The notes: generated by a model from the letters alone, not told the origin. Shown: positions 36,653 through 45,437, counted from the first letter of the stretch. The stretch is 64,000 bases of DNA from DTU089 sp964421815 (GCA_964421815.1 CAYQYT010000008.1:24064-88063); one strand, 5' to 3'. A program made the numbers and translations.

Positions 36653-37291
36653 ATGAAAGATTACAACTACTATTTATTTGACTTTGACGGTACTCTCTGC
36701 GACACAACCGAGGGTATTTTCAATTCTATTATTTATTCCCTGGATTGCTACGGCATTAAAGAAACCGATATTGAGAAACTCCGTTATTTCGTAGGTCCTC
36801 CCCTTTTTGAAAGTTACAAAAAAATCTACAATGTTTCCGACGAGGATGCTCAATGGCTCATTGACAAATACAGGGAGAGATACCGAGAAAAAGCGGCGGA
36901 GGAATCCAAAGTTTACAAGGGAATCCCCCAACTTCTCAAAAGATTAAAAGAAAAGGGCAAAAAAATTGCCGTTGCATCATCAAAGCCCATTCATTTTGTG
37001 GAAGAAATTTCAAAACATCTGGGCATTTACGAATACTACGATTTCGTATCCGCAGAGGATTTCAAGAACAATCATTCAAGCAAAGAGGATTTAATCAATG
37101 CCTGTCTGGACTTTTTCGGGAACCCCGATAAAGCAGATGTAATTATGGTGGGCGACCGTTGCTACGATATTGACGGCGCAAAAGCCGTGGGTATCGACAG
37201 CGCAGGCGCGGTTTACGGCTTCGGAACGGTGGAAGAACTCACCGAATCCGGCGCAACATATATACTGAACTCTCCCGAGGAGTTGTTTTAA
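36653..37291 (+). CDS. HAD-family hydrolase, phosphoglycolate-phosphatase-like
   Basis: 212 residues. YLFDFDGTLCDT holds the nucleophile Asp10 and Asp12; AVASSKP is motif II; the Lys of the ISKHLG region and VMVGDRCYDIDGAKAVG (motif IV) complete a class C1 HAD fold with a small helical cap (residues 16-80). These are phosphatases of small metabolites such as phosphoglycolate or nucleotides. The gene is a single unit ending at a 20-bp-stem terminator. Confidence 0.9.
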   Translation: MKDYNYYLFDFDGTLCDTTEGIFNSIIYSLDCYGIKETDIEKLRYFVGPPLFESYKKIYNVSDEDAQWLIDKYRERYREKAAEESKVYKGIPQLLKRLKEKGKKIAVASSKPIHFVEEISKHLGIYEYYDFVSAEDFKNNHSSKEDLINACLDFFGNPDKADVIMVGDRCYDIDGAKAVGIDSAGAVYGFGTVEELTESGATYILNSPEELF

Positions 37292-37294
37292 ATT

Positions 37295-37338
37295 AACGAG
37301 GGATGTAAAAAACTTTCGAGTTTTTTACATCCCTCGTT
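37295..37338. terminator. Bidirectional terminator with 20-bp stem
   Basis: 37295-37314 pairs perfectly with 37319-37338 (inner GGATGTAAAAAACT / AGTTTTTTACATCC) around TTCG. It is the best member of the recurrent family and lies between the HAD gene and the convergent nuclease gene. Confidence 0.92.
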
Positions 37339-37383
37339 TATATATTAGGTTATATGCGATATACGTTATTTAACAGCCTCCGT

Positions 37384-38520
37384 TTAAAAACACACTCCGC
37401 AAGTAGTGTAGCCCATTGAATACAATTCATCAAGACTGCCCGAGTAGTTCTGTTTATTCTTTTCGCTCATTTGATTTACATAACGGCAAGAGGTTTTATG
37501 TATTTTTTTGGAATTTGTGTTAAGCACGTACTGACCCGTAACGGTATTCTGTTTCTTTGTTGTTTCAACATTCTTTTTTGTTGTCTGTGCCGCGGTTGTA
37601 CTCGGTTTTTTTGTAGTTTGCGCCGTACCGCCCGCGTATCTGCTTTCACCCGTTGAATAATTTATTACAACTCCCGGTTGAACATTGTAGCAATAGACGT
37701 TGAAACATATTCCCTCACCGTTATCCTCAACGGAATAAGCCTCAATCTGAACACCGGACGCCACAAGGTTACTGCCCTCGTAAACGGGTGTAACTCTGTA
37801 TGCCACGTGGTTTCCCGTTTCACGAATATAGTCGGCAACCATATTTTCAAAGGGCAGCATACCCTCCGTATTCATATACCTTGTTCCTGTAATAAGGTTT
37901 CTCTTGTTTGCATTTTCCGCCGATAACTGCCAACCGATTAAATGGCATCGGTTGTAAAGATATTTTCCCGACACACAGTCATATTTAGCCTGGACCCAAC
38001 CGCTGGGTTTTACGGAACTGATACTTCCCCGCTCCTCGTTAGCGGAGGGCATAATCTCTTTACCGCAGGAAGCAACAGCACCACCGCAACGTCCCAAAGA
38101 GTCAAGGGGTGAGTATGTTTCGTAACCCGTTGTTGTCAGTTCGCTTTTATTAAAATACGGAACATTTCCGTTTATAACAGTGTAAGGACTGCCGGAAAAA
38201 TCGGGAATTTTTGAAAGTACAACTTTACTGTTGCCGTCCCCTACGCTTTGCGCCTCTGTGACCTTCTCGGATTCTTTCGGCTTTTCGGTTTCTTCTTGAC
38301 CTTCACTTTCTTCGGACTTCTCCGTTTGACTGTCGAAAAGAGTTTCATCTTCATCGCTTTCACTTTGGGATGTTTTTTCTCCCAAAGCATTTTCGGTTGT
38401 CGATAAATATGTAACAACAGAGGTATCTTTATTATCAGTTTCGGAATCAGTGGCAAATGAGCCGATAAGCAGTACACCCAGTATGACTGCGATTATCGCA
38501 ATAATTTTCTTATTTTTCAT
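37384..38520 (-). CDS. Secreted/anchored DNA/RNA non-specific endonuclease (EndA/NUC1 type) with Cys-rich tail
   Basis: 378 residues from ATG at 38520 (AGGTGAG upstream). One N-terminal membrane helix, then a Glu/Ser/Lys-rich linker, then a nuclease domain from about 110: YNRCHLIGWQLS with the catalytic His and NLITGTRYMN with the metal-binding Asn, equivalent to the DRGH and N motifs of EndA-type nucleases. After a Thr-rich linker the tail reads KKIHKTSCRYV...GYTTCGVCF, a likely zinc-binding Ada-like motif that also ends the protein at 39010-39627. Possible roles are nutrient scavenging or DNA uptake. Confidence 0.8.
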   Translation of the reverse strand: MKNKKIIAIIAVILGVLLIGSFATDSETDNKDTSVVTYLSTTENALGEKTSQSESDEDETLFDSQTEKSEESEGQEETEKPKESEKVTEAQSVGDGNSKVVLSKIPDFSGSPYTVINGNVPYFNKSELTTTGYETYSPLDSLGRCGGAVASCGKEIMPSANEERGSISSVKPSGWVQAKYDCVSGKYLYNRCHLIGWQLSAENANKRNLITGTRYMNTEGMLPFENMVADYIRETGNHVAYRVTPVYEGSNLVASGVQIEAYSVEDNGEGICFNVYCYNVQPGVVINYSTGESRYAGGTAQTTKKPSTTAAQTTKKNVETTKKQNTVTGQYVLNTNSKKIHKTSCRYVNQMSEKNKQNYSGSLDELYSMGYTTCGVCF

Positions 38521-38524
38521 TATC

Positions 38525-38926
38525 TCACCTACCAAAAATCTCTAAAGTAATTTTATCGTGGGAACTGCCCTGGAATTCTTCTTTGCCCGTCTTTTTAAAT
38601 CCCTCGGCTTTTAGGTCAACGGAAAAGAACAAATCCCCGGGATATTTCCTGTTCCAATTAAAAATATAAAACTTTTCAACATTTTCCGAAGTAATGCACT
38701 TATCTTCAACAAAACAAAAATCCCCGACTTCTGCATTTTCCGAAAAGTTTTCGTCAACGGTTATTCCGGGAACTTCACCGAACTGCTTTGCAGAGTATGA
38801 GTTCATTAAAAGTCTTGAATCTTTTGAAAGTTCAAGGACTTTTTCTCTCAATACACTGTCCTGACTCTGACGTCTGCCGCCGAACATCATTCCACCTGAT
38901 TTATCAACGCAAACTATAATGTTCAT
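38525..38926 (-). CDS. Conserved small protein of unknown function
   Basis: 133 residues, no membrane segment. The N-terminus (MNIIVCVDKSGGMMFGGRRQSQD followed by VLREKVLELS) matches a group of Clostridia proteins that are sometimes labelled ribonuclease Z, a label I do not see supported by any metal-binding motif. The pattern of an N-terminal strand followed by GGMMF recalls dihydrofolate reductase-like folds, but that is a guess. It ends 4 bases before the nuclease start, so the two share a transcript. Confidence 0.5.
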   Translation of the reverse strand: MNIIVCVDKSGGMMFGGRRQSQDSVLREKVLELSKDSRLLMNSYSAKQFGEVPGITVDENFSENAEVGDFCFVEDKCITSENVEKFYIFNWNRKYPGDLFFSVDLKAEGFKKTGKEEFQGSSHDKITLEIFGR

Positions 38927-39009
38927 ATATATGTCACATCCTTACAATTCCTTATTTTAACTTGTTAGCAAATGAATTGCAATACTGCAACAAAAACAAT
39001 CCTATGAAA

Positions 39010-39627
39010 TCAGTGTAAAACGCATTTCTCACAAGGTGTCAAACCCAATTCTTTAGCATCTGCCAATGAAACAGGGTAATAAGTTCCGTTTCCACAAGGA
39101 TTTTCATAATGATATTTTTTTCCTGTTTTAGTTATGTAAACAGTTATTTTTTCTTCGGGGTTTTGAGTTGTAGTGGGTTTAGTAACCTTTTCGGTTTCTT
39201 TTTCTGTGTGTCTCTGTGTAGTTGCCTTTGTGGTGGGAGCCGACTTTTTTTCAGTAGTGAAAACAACCATTTTTGTTGATTCGGTTTCCGTGTTTTCAAC
39301 AGTCAGTATTTCTTCGGTAGTAGTTTCCGTTACTGTTTCCGATATTTCTTCTTTTGTGGTTCTTTCTTCCGTCGGTGCCGAAGTTGTTACAGCAATACTC
39401 GTATCGGTTAGGGAAACGCTTGAATCCGTATCAGCCCCACCCGCAAACACACCAATAACAACTAAAAGCCATATTAAACTGAACCAACCCAAAACAATTG
39501 TTAATACTGTTTTTATAATTTTATTCAAGTTCTTCCTTTTACTCCATATTAAGTATATTGCAAAAGGCGGTACAACAAATACCATAAGGATGATAAACCA
39601 TGTTTTCTCTAATAAATTCTTTTTCAT
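39010..39627 (-). CDS. Small membrane protein with Thr-rich stalk and Cys-containing tail
   Basis: 205 residues from the internal ATG at 39627. Two hydrophobic helices (WFIILMVFVVPPFAIYLIW; IVLGWFSLIWLLVVIGVFAGG) are followed by a roughly 80-residue stalk of Thr/Ser/Glu. It ends with KYHYENPCGNGTYYPV and LGLTPCEKC, a His/Cys pattern like the tail of the nuclease at 37384-38520. Its promoter carries a 22-bp palindrome shared with the divergent XRE regulator, so it is probably that regulator's target. The function is unknown. Confidence 0.6.
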   Translation of the reverse strand: MKKNLLEKTWFIILMVFVVPPFAIYLIWSKRKNLNKIIKTVLTIVLGWFSLIWLLVVIGVFAGGADTDSSVSLTDTSIAVTTSAPTEERTTKEEISETVTETTTEEILTVENTETESTKMVVFTTEKKSAPTTKATTQRHTEKETEKVTKPTTTQNPEEKITVYITKTGKKYHYENPCGNGTYYPVSLADAKELGLTPCEKCVLH

Positions 39628-39647
39628 ATTATTCCCCATTCAATTTT

Positions 39648-39701
39648 ATTGCACCTATATAGGTGCAATTATATTTTATAATCTTCATATAATAATGTCA
39701 A
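39648..39701 (-). promoter_or_regulatory. Promoter with perfect 22-bp palindromic operator
   Basis: On the minus strand TTGACA (39701-39696), 17 bases, TAAAAT (39678-39673), followed at once by a perfect palindrome (39648-39669, half-site ATTGCACCTAT) covering the predicted transcription start. It lies between the membrane-protein gene and the divergent XRE gene, and would block initiation when bound. Confidence 0.75.
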
Positions 39702-39738
39702 GGACTTTTGTTCTCAAATAAGTGCAAAGGCATATGAT

Positions 39739-39978
39739 ATGAATAAAAATATTGAACTTCAAATCGGAAATAATATACGGCGAATCAGAGAAAATTCAAA
39801 AATGACCCAAGATGCTTTAGCTGCCAAATTGCAAATACACGGCTGCGATATAACCCGAAGTGCTGTTGCAAAAATCGAGGTTGGGCAAAGACATATCTAC
39901 TGTGACGAGTTATTGTTAATAAAAGAAATTCTTAATACTGATTTTGATTCAATTTTTTATGGAACAAAGGGATTGTAG
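39739..39978 (+). CDS. XRE-family HTH regulator
   Basis: 79 residues, essentially one helix-turn-helix domain: IGNNIRRIRENSKMTQDALAA, then ITRSAVAKIEVGQRHI (recognition helix) and YCDELLLIKEILNT. It is divergent from the Cys-tailed membrane protein and sits 70 bases from the perfect palindrome that covers that gene's start site, so it is the natural candidate to bind it. It lacks any sensor domain. Its stop codon lies inside a bidirectional terminator. Confidence 0.85.
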   Translation: MNKNIELQIGNNIRRIRENSKMTQDALAAKLQIHGCDITRSAVAKIEVGQRHIYCDELLLIKEILNTDFDSIFYGTKGL

Positions 39979-40006
39979 AAACTTTCGTTTTTACAATCCC
40001 TTTGTT
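39963..40006. terminator. Bidirectional terminator between the XRE gene and hydF
   Basis: 39963-39982 pairs with 39987-40006 (inner GGGATTGTAGAAAC / GTTTTTACAATCCC) around TTTC. It overlaps the XRE stop codon and ends the hyd operon on the minus strand. Confidence 0.88.
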
Positions 40007-40017
40007 ATATCATAATT

Positions 40018-41202
40018 TTAATTCCGAAGAATTTCAATACTCCTGTCCAGAATTCCGTTCATTTTGGCAATGGCAATACCGTAGTTTACAATGGGTACTC
40101 CCTGTTCTTTTGCAAGGTTAATTCTGTGATTCATTTCCTTTTCGTTGAGAGTACATCCCCCGCAATGAACAACAAGGGTAAATTCACCTAAATCCTGCGG
40201 AAATTCCCCACCGGAAGTAAAACTGAATTGGGGCTCCGCTCCCGTATATTCCCTTATCCAACGGGGAAGTTTAACGGTGCCGATATCGTTACATTGTCTG
40301 TGATGGGTACAACCCTCACTTATGAGAATTTTATCTCCGTCCTTGATTTGTGACAGATGCTCCGCGCCGTTTATAAGGGTTGGGAGTTCACCTTTATAAC
40401 GCGCCATAAGGATTGAGAAGGATGTCAAATATATATCATCCGGTACAATCTTTGAAACCCTTGCGAAAGCCTGGGAATCGGTTACAACCAATTTGGGCTT
40501 TTTGGCAAGAGCCTTTAAGGTGCTTTCAAGTTCAGTATCCTGGCAGGACACAACCGTGCAATTTCCGTCAAGCAAATCTCTGATTGCCAACTGTTGGGGG
40601 AGAATAAGTCTTCCCTTGGGAGCGGACTCGTCAATGGGAATTACAAGTACAACAACATCCCCCTTTTCCACCAAATCGAAAACCAGATATTTCTTTTTCT
40701 CGGTGCTTTTTGCGAAAGCGCCGATTTTTTCTTTCAATTCAAAAATATTGGTGTTATTAACCGAACTAACATAAATTTCATAGTCCTTTGCCTGCGGAAC
40801 ACTCTCCAGCAAATCACTTTTGTTATAGACCACTATAAAGGGAATGTTTCTCTTTTTGAAATTGTCAAGAAGTTCATTGTCACCCTTTGAAAGACCCTTT
40901 TCCCCGTCAACAACAAGAACTGCAATATCGGTTTTTGCGAGTATTTCATTTGTTTTTTCAACCCGCTTTTCACCCAGATAACCCTCATCGTCATAGCCCG
41001 GGGTATCAATAATCACAACGGGGCCTATGGGCAGAAGTTCCATTGCTTTTTTAACAGGGTCGGTAGTTGTTCCCAAAACGTGGGAAACAACGGAAAGACT
41101 CTGCCCCGTAACCGCATTTACAAGGCTTGATTTTCCTGCGTTACGCATACCGAAAAAGCCGATATGTACTCTTTCGGCAGAAACGGTCTCATTTAAACTC
41201 AT
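40018..41202 (-). CDS. hydF: [FeFe]-hydrogenase H-cluster maturation GTPase HydF
   Basis: Scaffold that assembles and delivers the 2Fe subcluster to HydA; 394 residues. G1 GMRNAGKSSLVNA near residue 16, G3 DTPGYDD, and G4 NKSD form the GTPase domain, followed by the dimerisation region and a C-terminal cluster domain with CTHHRQC and HCGGCTLNEKEM, the HxH...HCxxC ligand set of HydF. It is the last gene of TM1266-hydE-hydG-hydF, 21 bases after hydG. Confidence 0.96.
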   Translation of the reverse strand: MSLNETVSAERVHIGFFGMRNAGKSSLVNAVTGQSLSVVSHVLGTTTDPVKKAMELLPIGPVVIIDTPGYDDEGYLGEKRVEKTNEILAKTDIAVLVVDGEKGLSKGDNELLDNFKKRNIPFIVVYNKSDLLESVPQAKDYEIYVSSVNNTNIFELKEKIGAFAKSTEKKKYLVFDLVEKGDVVVLVIPIDESAPKGRLILPQQLAIRDLLDGNCTVVSCQDTELESTLKALAKKPKLVVTDSQAFARVSKIVPDDIYLTSFSILMARYKGELPTLINGAEHLSQIKDGDKILISEGCTHHRQCNDIGTVKLPRWIREYTGAEPQFSFTSGGEFPQDLGEFTLVVHCGGCTLNEKEMNHRINLAKEQGVPIVNYGIAIAKMNGILDRSIEILRN

Positions 41203-41223
41203 TTTACTCGCCTCAATTCAAAA

Positions 41224-42672
41224 TTAAAATCTGAAATCTCGTCTGTTTGAATTTTTAATATCATTTATATTGCTCTTTGCAATATCTCTGACCTTGTCCT
41301 TTGGAATTTTCTTTAATTCTTCTTCAATCAGTTTGTAGCCGATTTCCTTTGTTTCGGGACTTGCATAATCCTCAAGATACTCCGTAAGAGTCATGAGCGC
41401 ATTGGGATGGCAACAGTTAAGAATCTGTCCCGTTTTGCAAAGGCTCATAAATCTGTCCCCTGTTCTGCCCTCACGGTAACAAGCGGTGCAGAATGAGGGA
41501 ATGTGTCCGTTGCCCATAAGCCAACGTACAACCTCATCAAGAGTTCTCTGGTCGGAAACGTCAAACTGTTCGGAATCGTGGGGACGCTCATCCTCGGTAT
41601 AGCCGCCCACGGAGGTACGGGAAGCACCGCTGATTTGTGAAATACCCAAATGGAGAGCCTCTCCCCTGACCTTTTCGCTTTCGCGAGTGGAAATAATCAT
41701 ACCCGTATAAGGAACTGCAATTCTGATACAGGCAATGATTTTCTTGAACATTTCGTCGCTTATGCCGTTGTCAAATGTATCAGGATCAATATCGTCCGCA
41801 CGTTTAAGTCGGGGAACGCTTATGGTATGGGGGCCAACACCGTGAACTGCTTCAAGGTGTTCTGCATGCATAAGAAGGCCTACGAATTCGTACATATATC
41901 TTTCAAGACCGAAAAGCACACCGAGACCCACATCATCTATACCGCCCTCCATGGCTCTGTCCATGGCTTCCGTATGATAGTCATAATCGTGCTTTGGTCC
42001 CGTGGGATGAAGTTCAAGATAGCTTTCCTTGTGATATGTTTCCTGGAAAAGAATGTATGTACCGATACCCGCTTCTTTAAGTTTTCTGTAATTCTCAACG
42101 GTAGTTGCCGCAATATTTACGTTTACACGTCTTATGGCACCGTTTTTGTGGTTGACGCTGTAAATTGTCTTGATACATTCAAGAATGTACTCAATGGGAT
42201 TGTTTTTCGGATCCTCACCCGCTTCAATGGCAAGGCGTTTGTGTCCCATATCCTGAAGTGCAATAACCTCCGCCTTAACTTCCTCTTGAGTAAGTTTTTT
42301 ACGGGTAATGTGCTTATTTTTCATGTGGTACGGGCAGTAAACACAGCCGTTGACACAGTAATTGGAAAGATATAAGGGAGCAAACATAACAATTCTGTTA
42401 CCGTAAAAATCCTGTTTTATTTCGTTTGCAAGTTTGTACATTTCCTCGATTTTCTCGGGTATATCGCAAGCCAAAAGCACCGCCGCATCCCTGTGGGAAA
42501 GTCCGGTACAATGATAACCGTTGCCCTCTTTTTTAGGCTTGGCTTTTTCAAGAATACTATCAATAAGTTCAACATTATTCTTGTTTTCTTCGGCGTATTT
42601 TATAGTTTCAAGTATTTCGCCGTCGTTAATAAATTCTTCCGCCTTTAATGATTTTGGATTGTAAACAGCCAT
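41224..42672 (-). CDS. hydG: [FeFe]-hydrogenase maturase HydG
   Basis: Radical SAM enzyme that splits tyrosine to make the CO and CN ligands of the H-cluster; 482 residues. CVNGCVYCPYH near residue 106 is the CX3CX2C radical SAM cluster. The C-terminal CTACYREGRTGDRFMSLC region binds the second, dangler-iron cluster, as expected for HydG rather than ThiH. It lies between hydE and hydF. Confidence 0.96.
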   Translation of the reverse strand: MAVYNPKSLKAEEFINDGEILETIKYAEENKNNVELIDSILEKAKPKKEGNGYHCTGLSHRDAAVLLACDIPEKIEEMYKLANEIKQDFYGNRIVMFAPLYLSNYCVNGCVYCPYHMKNKHITRKKLTQEEVKAEVIALQDMGHKRLAIEAGEDPKNNPIEYILECIKTIYSVNHKNGAIRRVNVNIAATTVENYRKLKEAGIGTYILFQETYHKESYLELHPTGPKHDYDYHTEAMDRAMEGGIDDVGLGVLFGLERYMYEFVGLLMHAEHLEAVHGVGPHTISVPRLKRADDIDPDTFDNGISDEMFKKIIACIRIAVPYTGMIISTRESEKVRGEALHLGISQISGASRTSVGGYTEDERPHDSEQFDVSDQRTLDEVVRWLMGNGHIPSFCTACYREGRTGDRFMSLCKTGQILNCCHPNALMTLTEYLEDYASPETKEIGYKLIEEELKKIPKDKVRDIAKSNINDIKNSNRRDFRF

Positions 42673-42699
42673 ATTAAAAATTCCTTTCGATATTATATA

Positions 42700-43755
42700 T
42701 TATACATTTTTGACAACATCGCCCCGTGATGTTACAACTTCGTAGCCTATTTTTGCCATGCGTTTTTCAAGTTCTTTGCGCTGCTCTGCGCCCTCCGCTC
42801 CCGTACTGATTTTGTTGTCATACAGGGCATATTTTTTGCGGACGGACAACGGAGAAAGATTGGGCATTACCACATTTGCCCCCGAGAGAATTCCTCTTTC
42901 CCTGCCGTCATCCTTGACTGTGCCGAGAGCCGTAGTAGCGGGAAGTAAAACATTCGGATGAATGAGCCTGACTATTGAAAGCAAATAACAGGTAAGATCC
43001 GCAGAACCCGCATTTTCGTTTTTAAAAACCGTGTCCCTGTGTGGAATAAATGGACCTATTCCGCACATATCGGGCTTAAATTCCTCGATAAATTTCAAAT
43101 CTTTCGCAATATGCCAAGCGGTCTGGTAAGGTGCGCCCACCATAAAACCGCATCCCACTTGATAACCTATGTCTTTAAGGTTTTCAAGACATTCCATTCG
43201 GTTATCAAAGGACATTTCCGGGGGATGTAGTTTTGAATATAATTCCCTGTCCGCCGTTTCGTGACGGAGAAGGTATCTGTCCGCTCCCGCATCGTAAAGT
43301 TTTTGGTAACTTTCCCTACTCCTCTCGCCAAGGGAAAGAGTGACCGCGCAGTCAGGAAAAACCTTTTTAATATTTTCTATTAAATGGCAGAGAATATCGT
43401 CACAGTAAAATCCGTCCTCGCCCCCCTGAAGAACAAAGGTGCGAAAGCCCAAGTCATAACCCTCCACGCAACATTGCATAATTTCTTTGGGTGTAAGTCG
43501 GTATCTCTGGCAGTTTCTGTTACCGCTCCTGATACCGCAATACAGACAGTTGTTTTTGCAAATATTACTAATTTCGATAAGCCCGCGGACATAAACGGAG
43601 TTGCCGTAAATCGCCTTTCGGATTTTCACCGCATTTTCACGCAGATACTCCTTTACCCCCGGTGAATAGCCACGAATCAACTCCTCGTACTCGGCAAGTG
43701 AGAGAGAATGTTCGTAACAAAGTTTACGGGCAAGGGAAAATACAGTATCATTCAT
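42700..43755 (-). CDS. hydE: [FeFe]-hydrogenase maturase HydE
   Basis: Radical SAM enzyme that acts on the HydG product to build the dithiolate-bridged 2Fe precursor; 351 residues. ISNICKNNCLYCGIRSGN near residue 64 contains the radical SAM cysteines. LQGGEDGFY and LSLGERSRESYQKLYDAGADRYLLRHET are the typical HydE barrel strands. Its start overlaps the TM1266-like gene by 8 bases. Confidence 0.96.
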   Translation of the reverse strand: MNDTVFSLARKLCYEHSLSLAEYEELIRGYSPGVKEYLRENAVKIRKAIYGNSVYVRGLIEISNICKNNCLYCGIRSGNRNCQRYRLTPKEIMQCCVEGYDLGFRTFVLQGGEDGFYCDDILCHLIENIKKVFPDCAVTLSLGERSRESYQKLYDAGADRYLLRHETADRELYSKLHPPEMSFDNRMECLENLKDIGYQVGCGFMVGAPYQTAWHIAKDLKFIEEFKPDMCGIGPFIPHRDTVFKNENAGSADLTCYLLSIVRLIHPNVLLPATTALGTVKDDGRERGILSGANVVMPNLSPLSVRKKYALYDNKISTGAEGAEQRKELEKRMAKIGYEVVTSRGDVVKNV

Positions 43756-44005
43756 AACTTTCTATATTTGAAAACACGGTTTTCACGCTGACGCTCTTGA
43801 GACTGCCGATCTTACCGCTTAATGCGGAAATTTCATTCTGCGGCGCATCAATGGCAACGCTTATAATACTGATACCCTTTTGCCGATAAGGAATACCCAT
43901 TCGTCCGATAATATATTCACCGTAACCGTGTAAAAGCGCATTAAGTTCTTCTACGGAACTGCGTTCTTCCACAATTATACTGATTACTGCCACTCTTGAA
44001 GCCAT
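43748..44005 (-). CDS. TM1266-family iron-only hydrogenase system regulator
   Basis: 85 residues with an ACT/NikR-like ferredoxin fold: VAVISIIVEERSSVEELNALLHGYGEYIIGRMGIPY then ISIISVAIDAPQNEISALSGKIG, the defining pattern of the TM1266 family found beside hydEFG in many anaerobes. It is thought to sense a ligand and regulate hydrogenase assembly, but the mechanism is unproven. GGAGG precedes the ATG; the mRNA leader in front has a terminator hairpin. First gene of the hyd operon. Confidence 0.92.
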   Translation of the reverse strand: MASRVAVISIIVEERSSVEELNALLHGYGEYIIGRMGIPYRQKGISIISVAIDAPQNEISALSGKIGSLKSVSVKTVFSNIESYE

Positions 44006-44019
44006 ACTTCGCCTCCCAT

Positions 44020-44177
44020 AAAATTAAAATTGCCGTACCTTGCGAAAGGTACGGCAAAATAAAACCCACTTAATAAAGAGAGTTGTATAACCGTCCCTTC
44101 CCCTTCAGGAGACATTCAGTCACCTTTGTGTCAGGTACATTTTAATTCATTATACAACACATTTTATTTTTTATCAA
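44020..44177 (-). promoter_or_regulatory. Leader of the TM1266-hydEGF operon: promoter plus terminator hairpin (putative attenuator)
   Basis: On the minus strand: TTGATA (44177-44172), 17 bases, TATAAT (44154-44149); a folded leader of about 80 bases (GTCTCC-TGAA-GGGG-AAG-GGAC region at 44090-44115); then a hairpin pairing TTGCCGTACCT with AGGTACGGCAA (44057-44047 and 44040-44030) followed by TTTTAATTTT, ending 15 bases before the TM1266 ATG. A terminator inside a leader implies attenuation. An upstream GTACCT near 44137 could pair with the terminator's 3' arm. No known riboswitch class is recognised. Confidence 0.6.
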
Positions 44178-44239
44178 TGCATATTAAATAATTTCAAGAG
44201 AAAAATAAAAATTGAAAGAAAAAAGCAACGGAGGGAATT

Positions 44240-44674
44240 ATGAACAATCAACAATATCAAAAACTTGTCAGCAATACCACTCCCAAATCGCCCCTTTTAA
44301 AAGATTGCATTTTAGCCTTTATTTTCGGGGGAGGAATTTGCTGTTTCGGTGAGATTTTAAAAATGCTTTACACAAATTCGGGGCTTAACGAGGACGAAGT
44401 AAAATTGGCAGTACCGTTGACTCTTGTGGTAATAACCGCAGTACTAACAGGTGCGGGAGTTTTCGATAATATAGCGAAATATGCCGGTGCGGGTACCGCC
44501 GTACCCATTACGGGCTTTGCAAATTCCGTGGTATCCCCCGCGGTTGAGTTCAGCGCGGAAGGTAAAATTCTCGGCACGGGTGCAAAAATGTTCAATCTTG
44601 CAGGTCCCGTTATTGTTTACGGATGCAGTGCCGCAAGCCTTTACGGACTCATATACTATTTTTTCTTATCATAA
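44240..44674 (+). CDS. spoVAC: Stage V sporulation protein AC
   Basis: Membrane channel subunit that moves dipicolinic acid into and out of the spore; 144 residues with four hydrophobic segments. KSPLLKDCILAFIFGGGICC and ITAVLTGAGVFDNIAKYAGAGTAVPITGFANSVVSPAVEF are the SpoVAC signature. CGGAGGG precedes the ATG. A CATATTA -10 (44180-44186) would suit forespore SigG, but I cannot find a matching -35. spoVAD, normally its partner, follows 34 bases later but is interrupted. Confidence 0.95.
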   Translation: MNNQQYQKLVSNTTPKSPLLKDCILAFIFGGGICCFGEILKMLYTNSGLNEDEVKLAVPLTLVVITAVLTGAGVFDNIAKYAGAGTAVPITGFANSVVSPAVEFSAEGKILGTGAKMFNLAGPVIVYGCSAASLYGLIYYFFLS

Positions 44675-44708
44675 ATCCTACAAAACTTTATAACAAAGGA
44701 CTGTTTTT

Positions 44709-45437
44709 ATGCCTGACAGAATAGGAAAATACACAATAAATCTCCCCTCTTTGCCCTCGGTTATCGGCTATGCGGCAGTTGTGGGCAAAAAGGAATCCGA
44801 AGGTCCCTTGGGAGAATGTTTTGACAAAACCTGCAAGGACGAATTTTTCGGAGAAAAGACCTTTGAAAAAGCGGAAACCAAAATGCAGAAAATGACCATT
44901 GAAACCGCAGTGAAAAAATCCGGACTTTCAAAAAAGGATATCCGGATTGCTTTTGCGGGAGATCTTCTTAATCAATGTATCGGTTCATCCTTCGATATGA
45001 GGGATTTGGGCTTTTGCTTTGCAGGGCTTTACGGGGCTTGTTCAACAATGGCGCTTTCCCTGGCACTTGCGGGAGTGTTCGTTGATTCGGGCGCGGCGGA
45101 TACCGCCCTTGCCGCCGCATCTTCACACTTTTGCTCTGCGGAAAGGCAGTACCGCTATCCCCTTGAATACGGCGGTCAGCGTACCCCCGCAAGCCAATGG
45201 ACAGTTACGGGAGCAGGTGCCGCAGTTATTGCCGAAAACCGGGAAAACACACCCCATATAGAAAAAGTCATATTCGGCTCCGTGCGGGATTTGGGTATCA
45301 CCGACGTGAACAATATGGGTGCCGCCATGGCACCTGATGATGGTACAATAACACCACAAACTAAAAAGAGGCTTCACAAATCTTACAAATCATCTGAAAC
45401 TATAGCCGAAAAGAGTCGAACCCAATATGCCTATTAA
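44709..45437 (+). pseudogene. spoVAD: spoVAD N-terminal part (gene interrupted by a 13.75-kb element)
   Basis: SpoVAD is a thiolase-fold protein that binds dipicolinic acid and is needed for its uptake into the forespore. Codons 1-209 match the family up to NNMGAAMAP; the protein then departs into 33 foreign residues and a TAA supplied by an inserted 73-bp hairpin repeat. Codons 1-207 are purely host. The thiolase Cys (LYGACSTMALSL) and the SSHFCSAERQ block are present, but the C-terminal half is not. That half lies in frame at 59082-59474. The upstream reading frame carries no damage. I list it as a pseudogene only because the copy shown here is split; it may be restored by excision. Confidence 0.93.
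45308..45356 (+). other. attL, left junction of the spoVAD element
   Basis: Host spoVAD codons end and element sequence begins at core GCACCTG (45330-45336), read as Ala-Pro-G. On the element side TGATG (45338-45342) and ACCA (45353-45356) are mirrored at the right end by CATCA and TGGT at the same distances from the core centre. Confidence 0.8.

Noticed and set aside
44085..44140. Known riboswitch class in the hyd leader (cobalamin, SAM, TPP, FMN, T-box, preQ1)
   Set aside because: None of the conserved boxes of these classes can be found; kept only as an unassigned leader.
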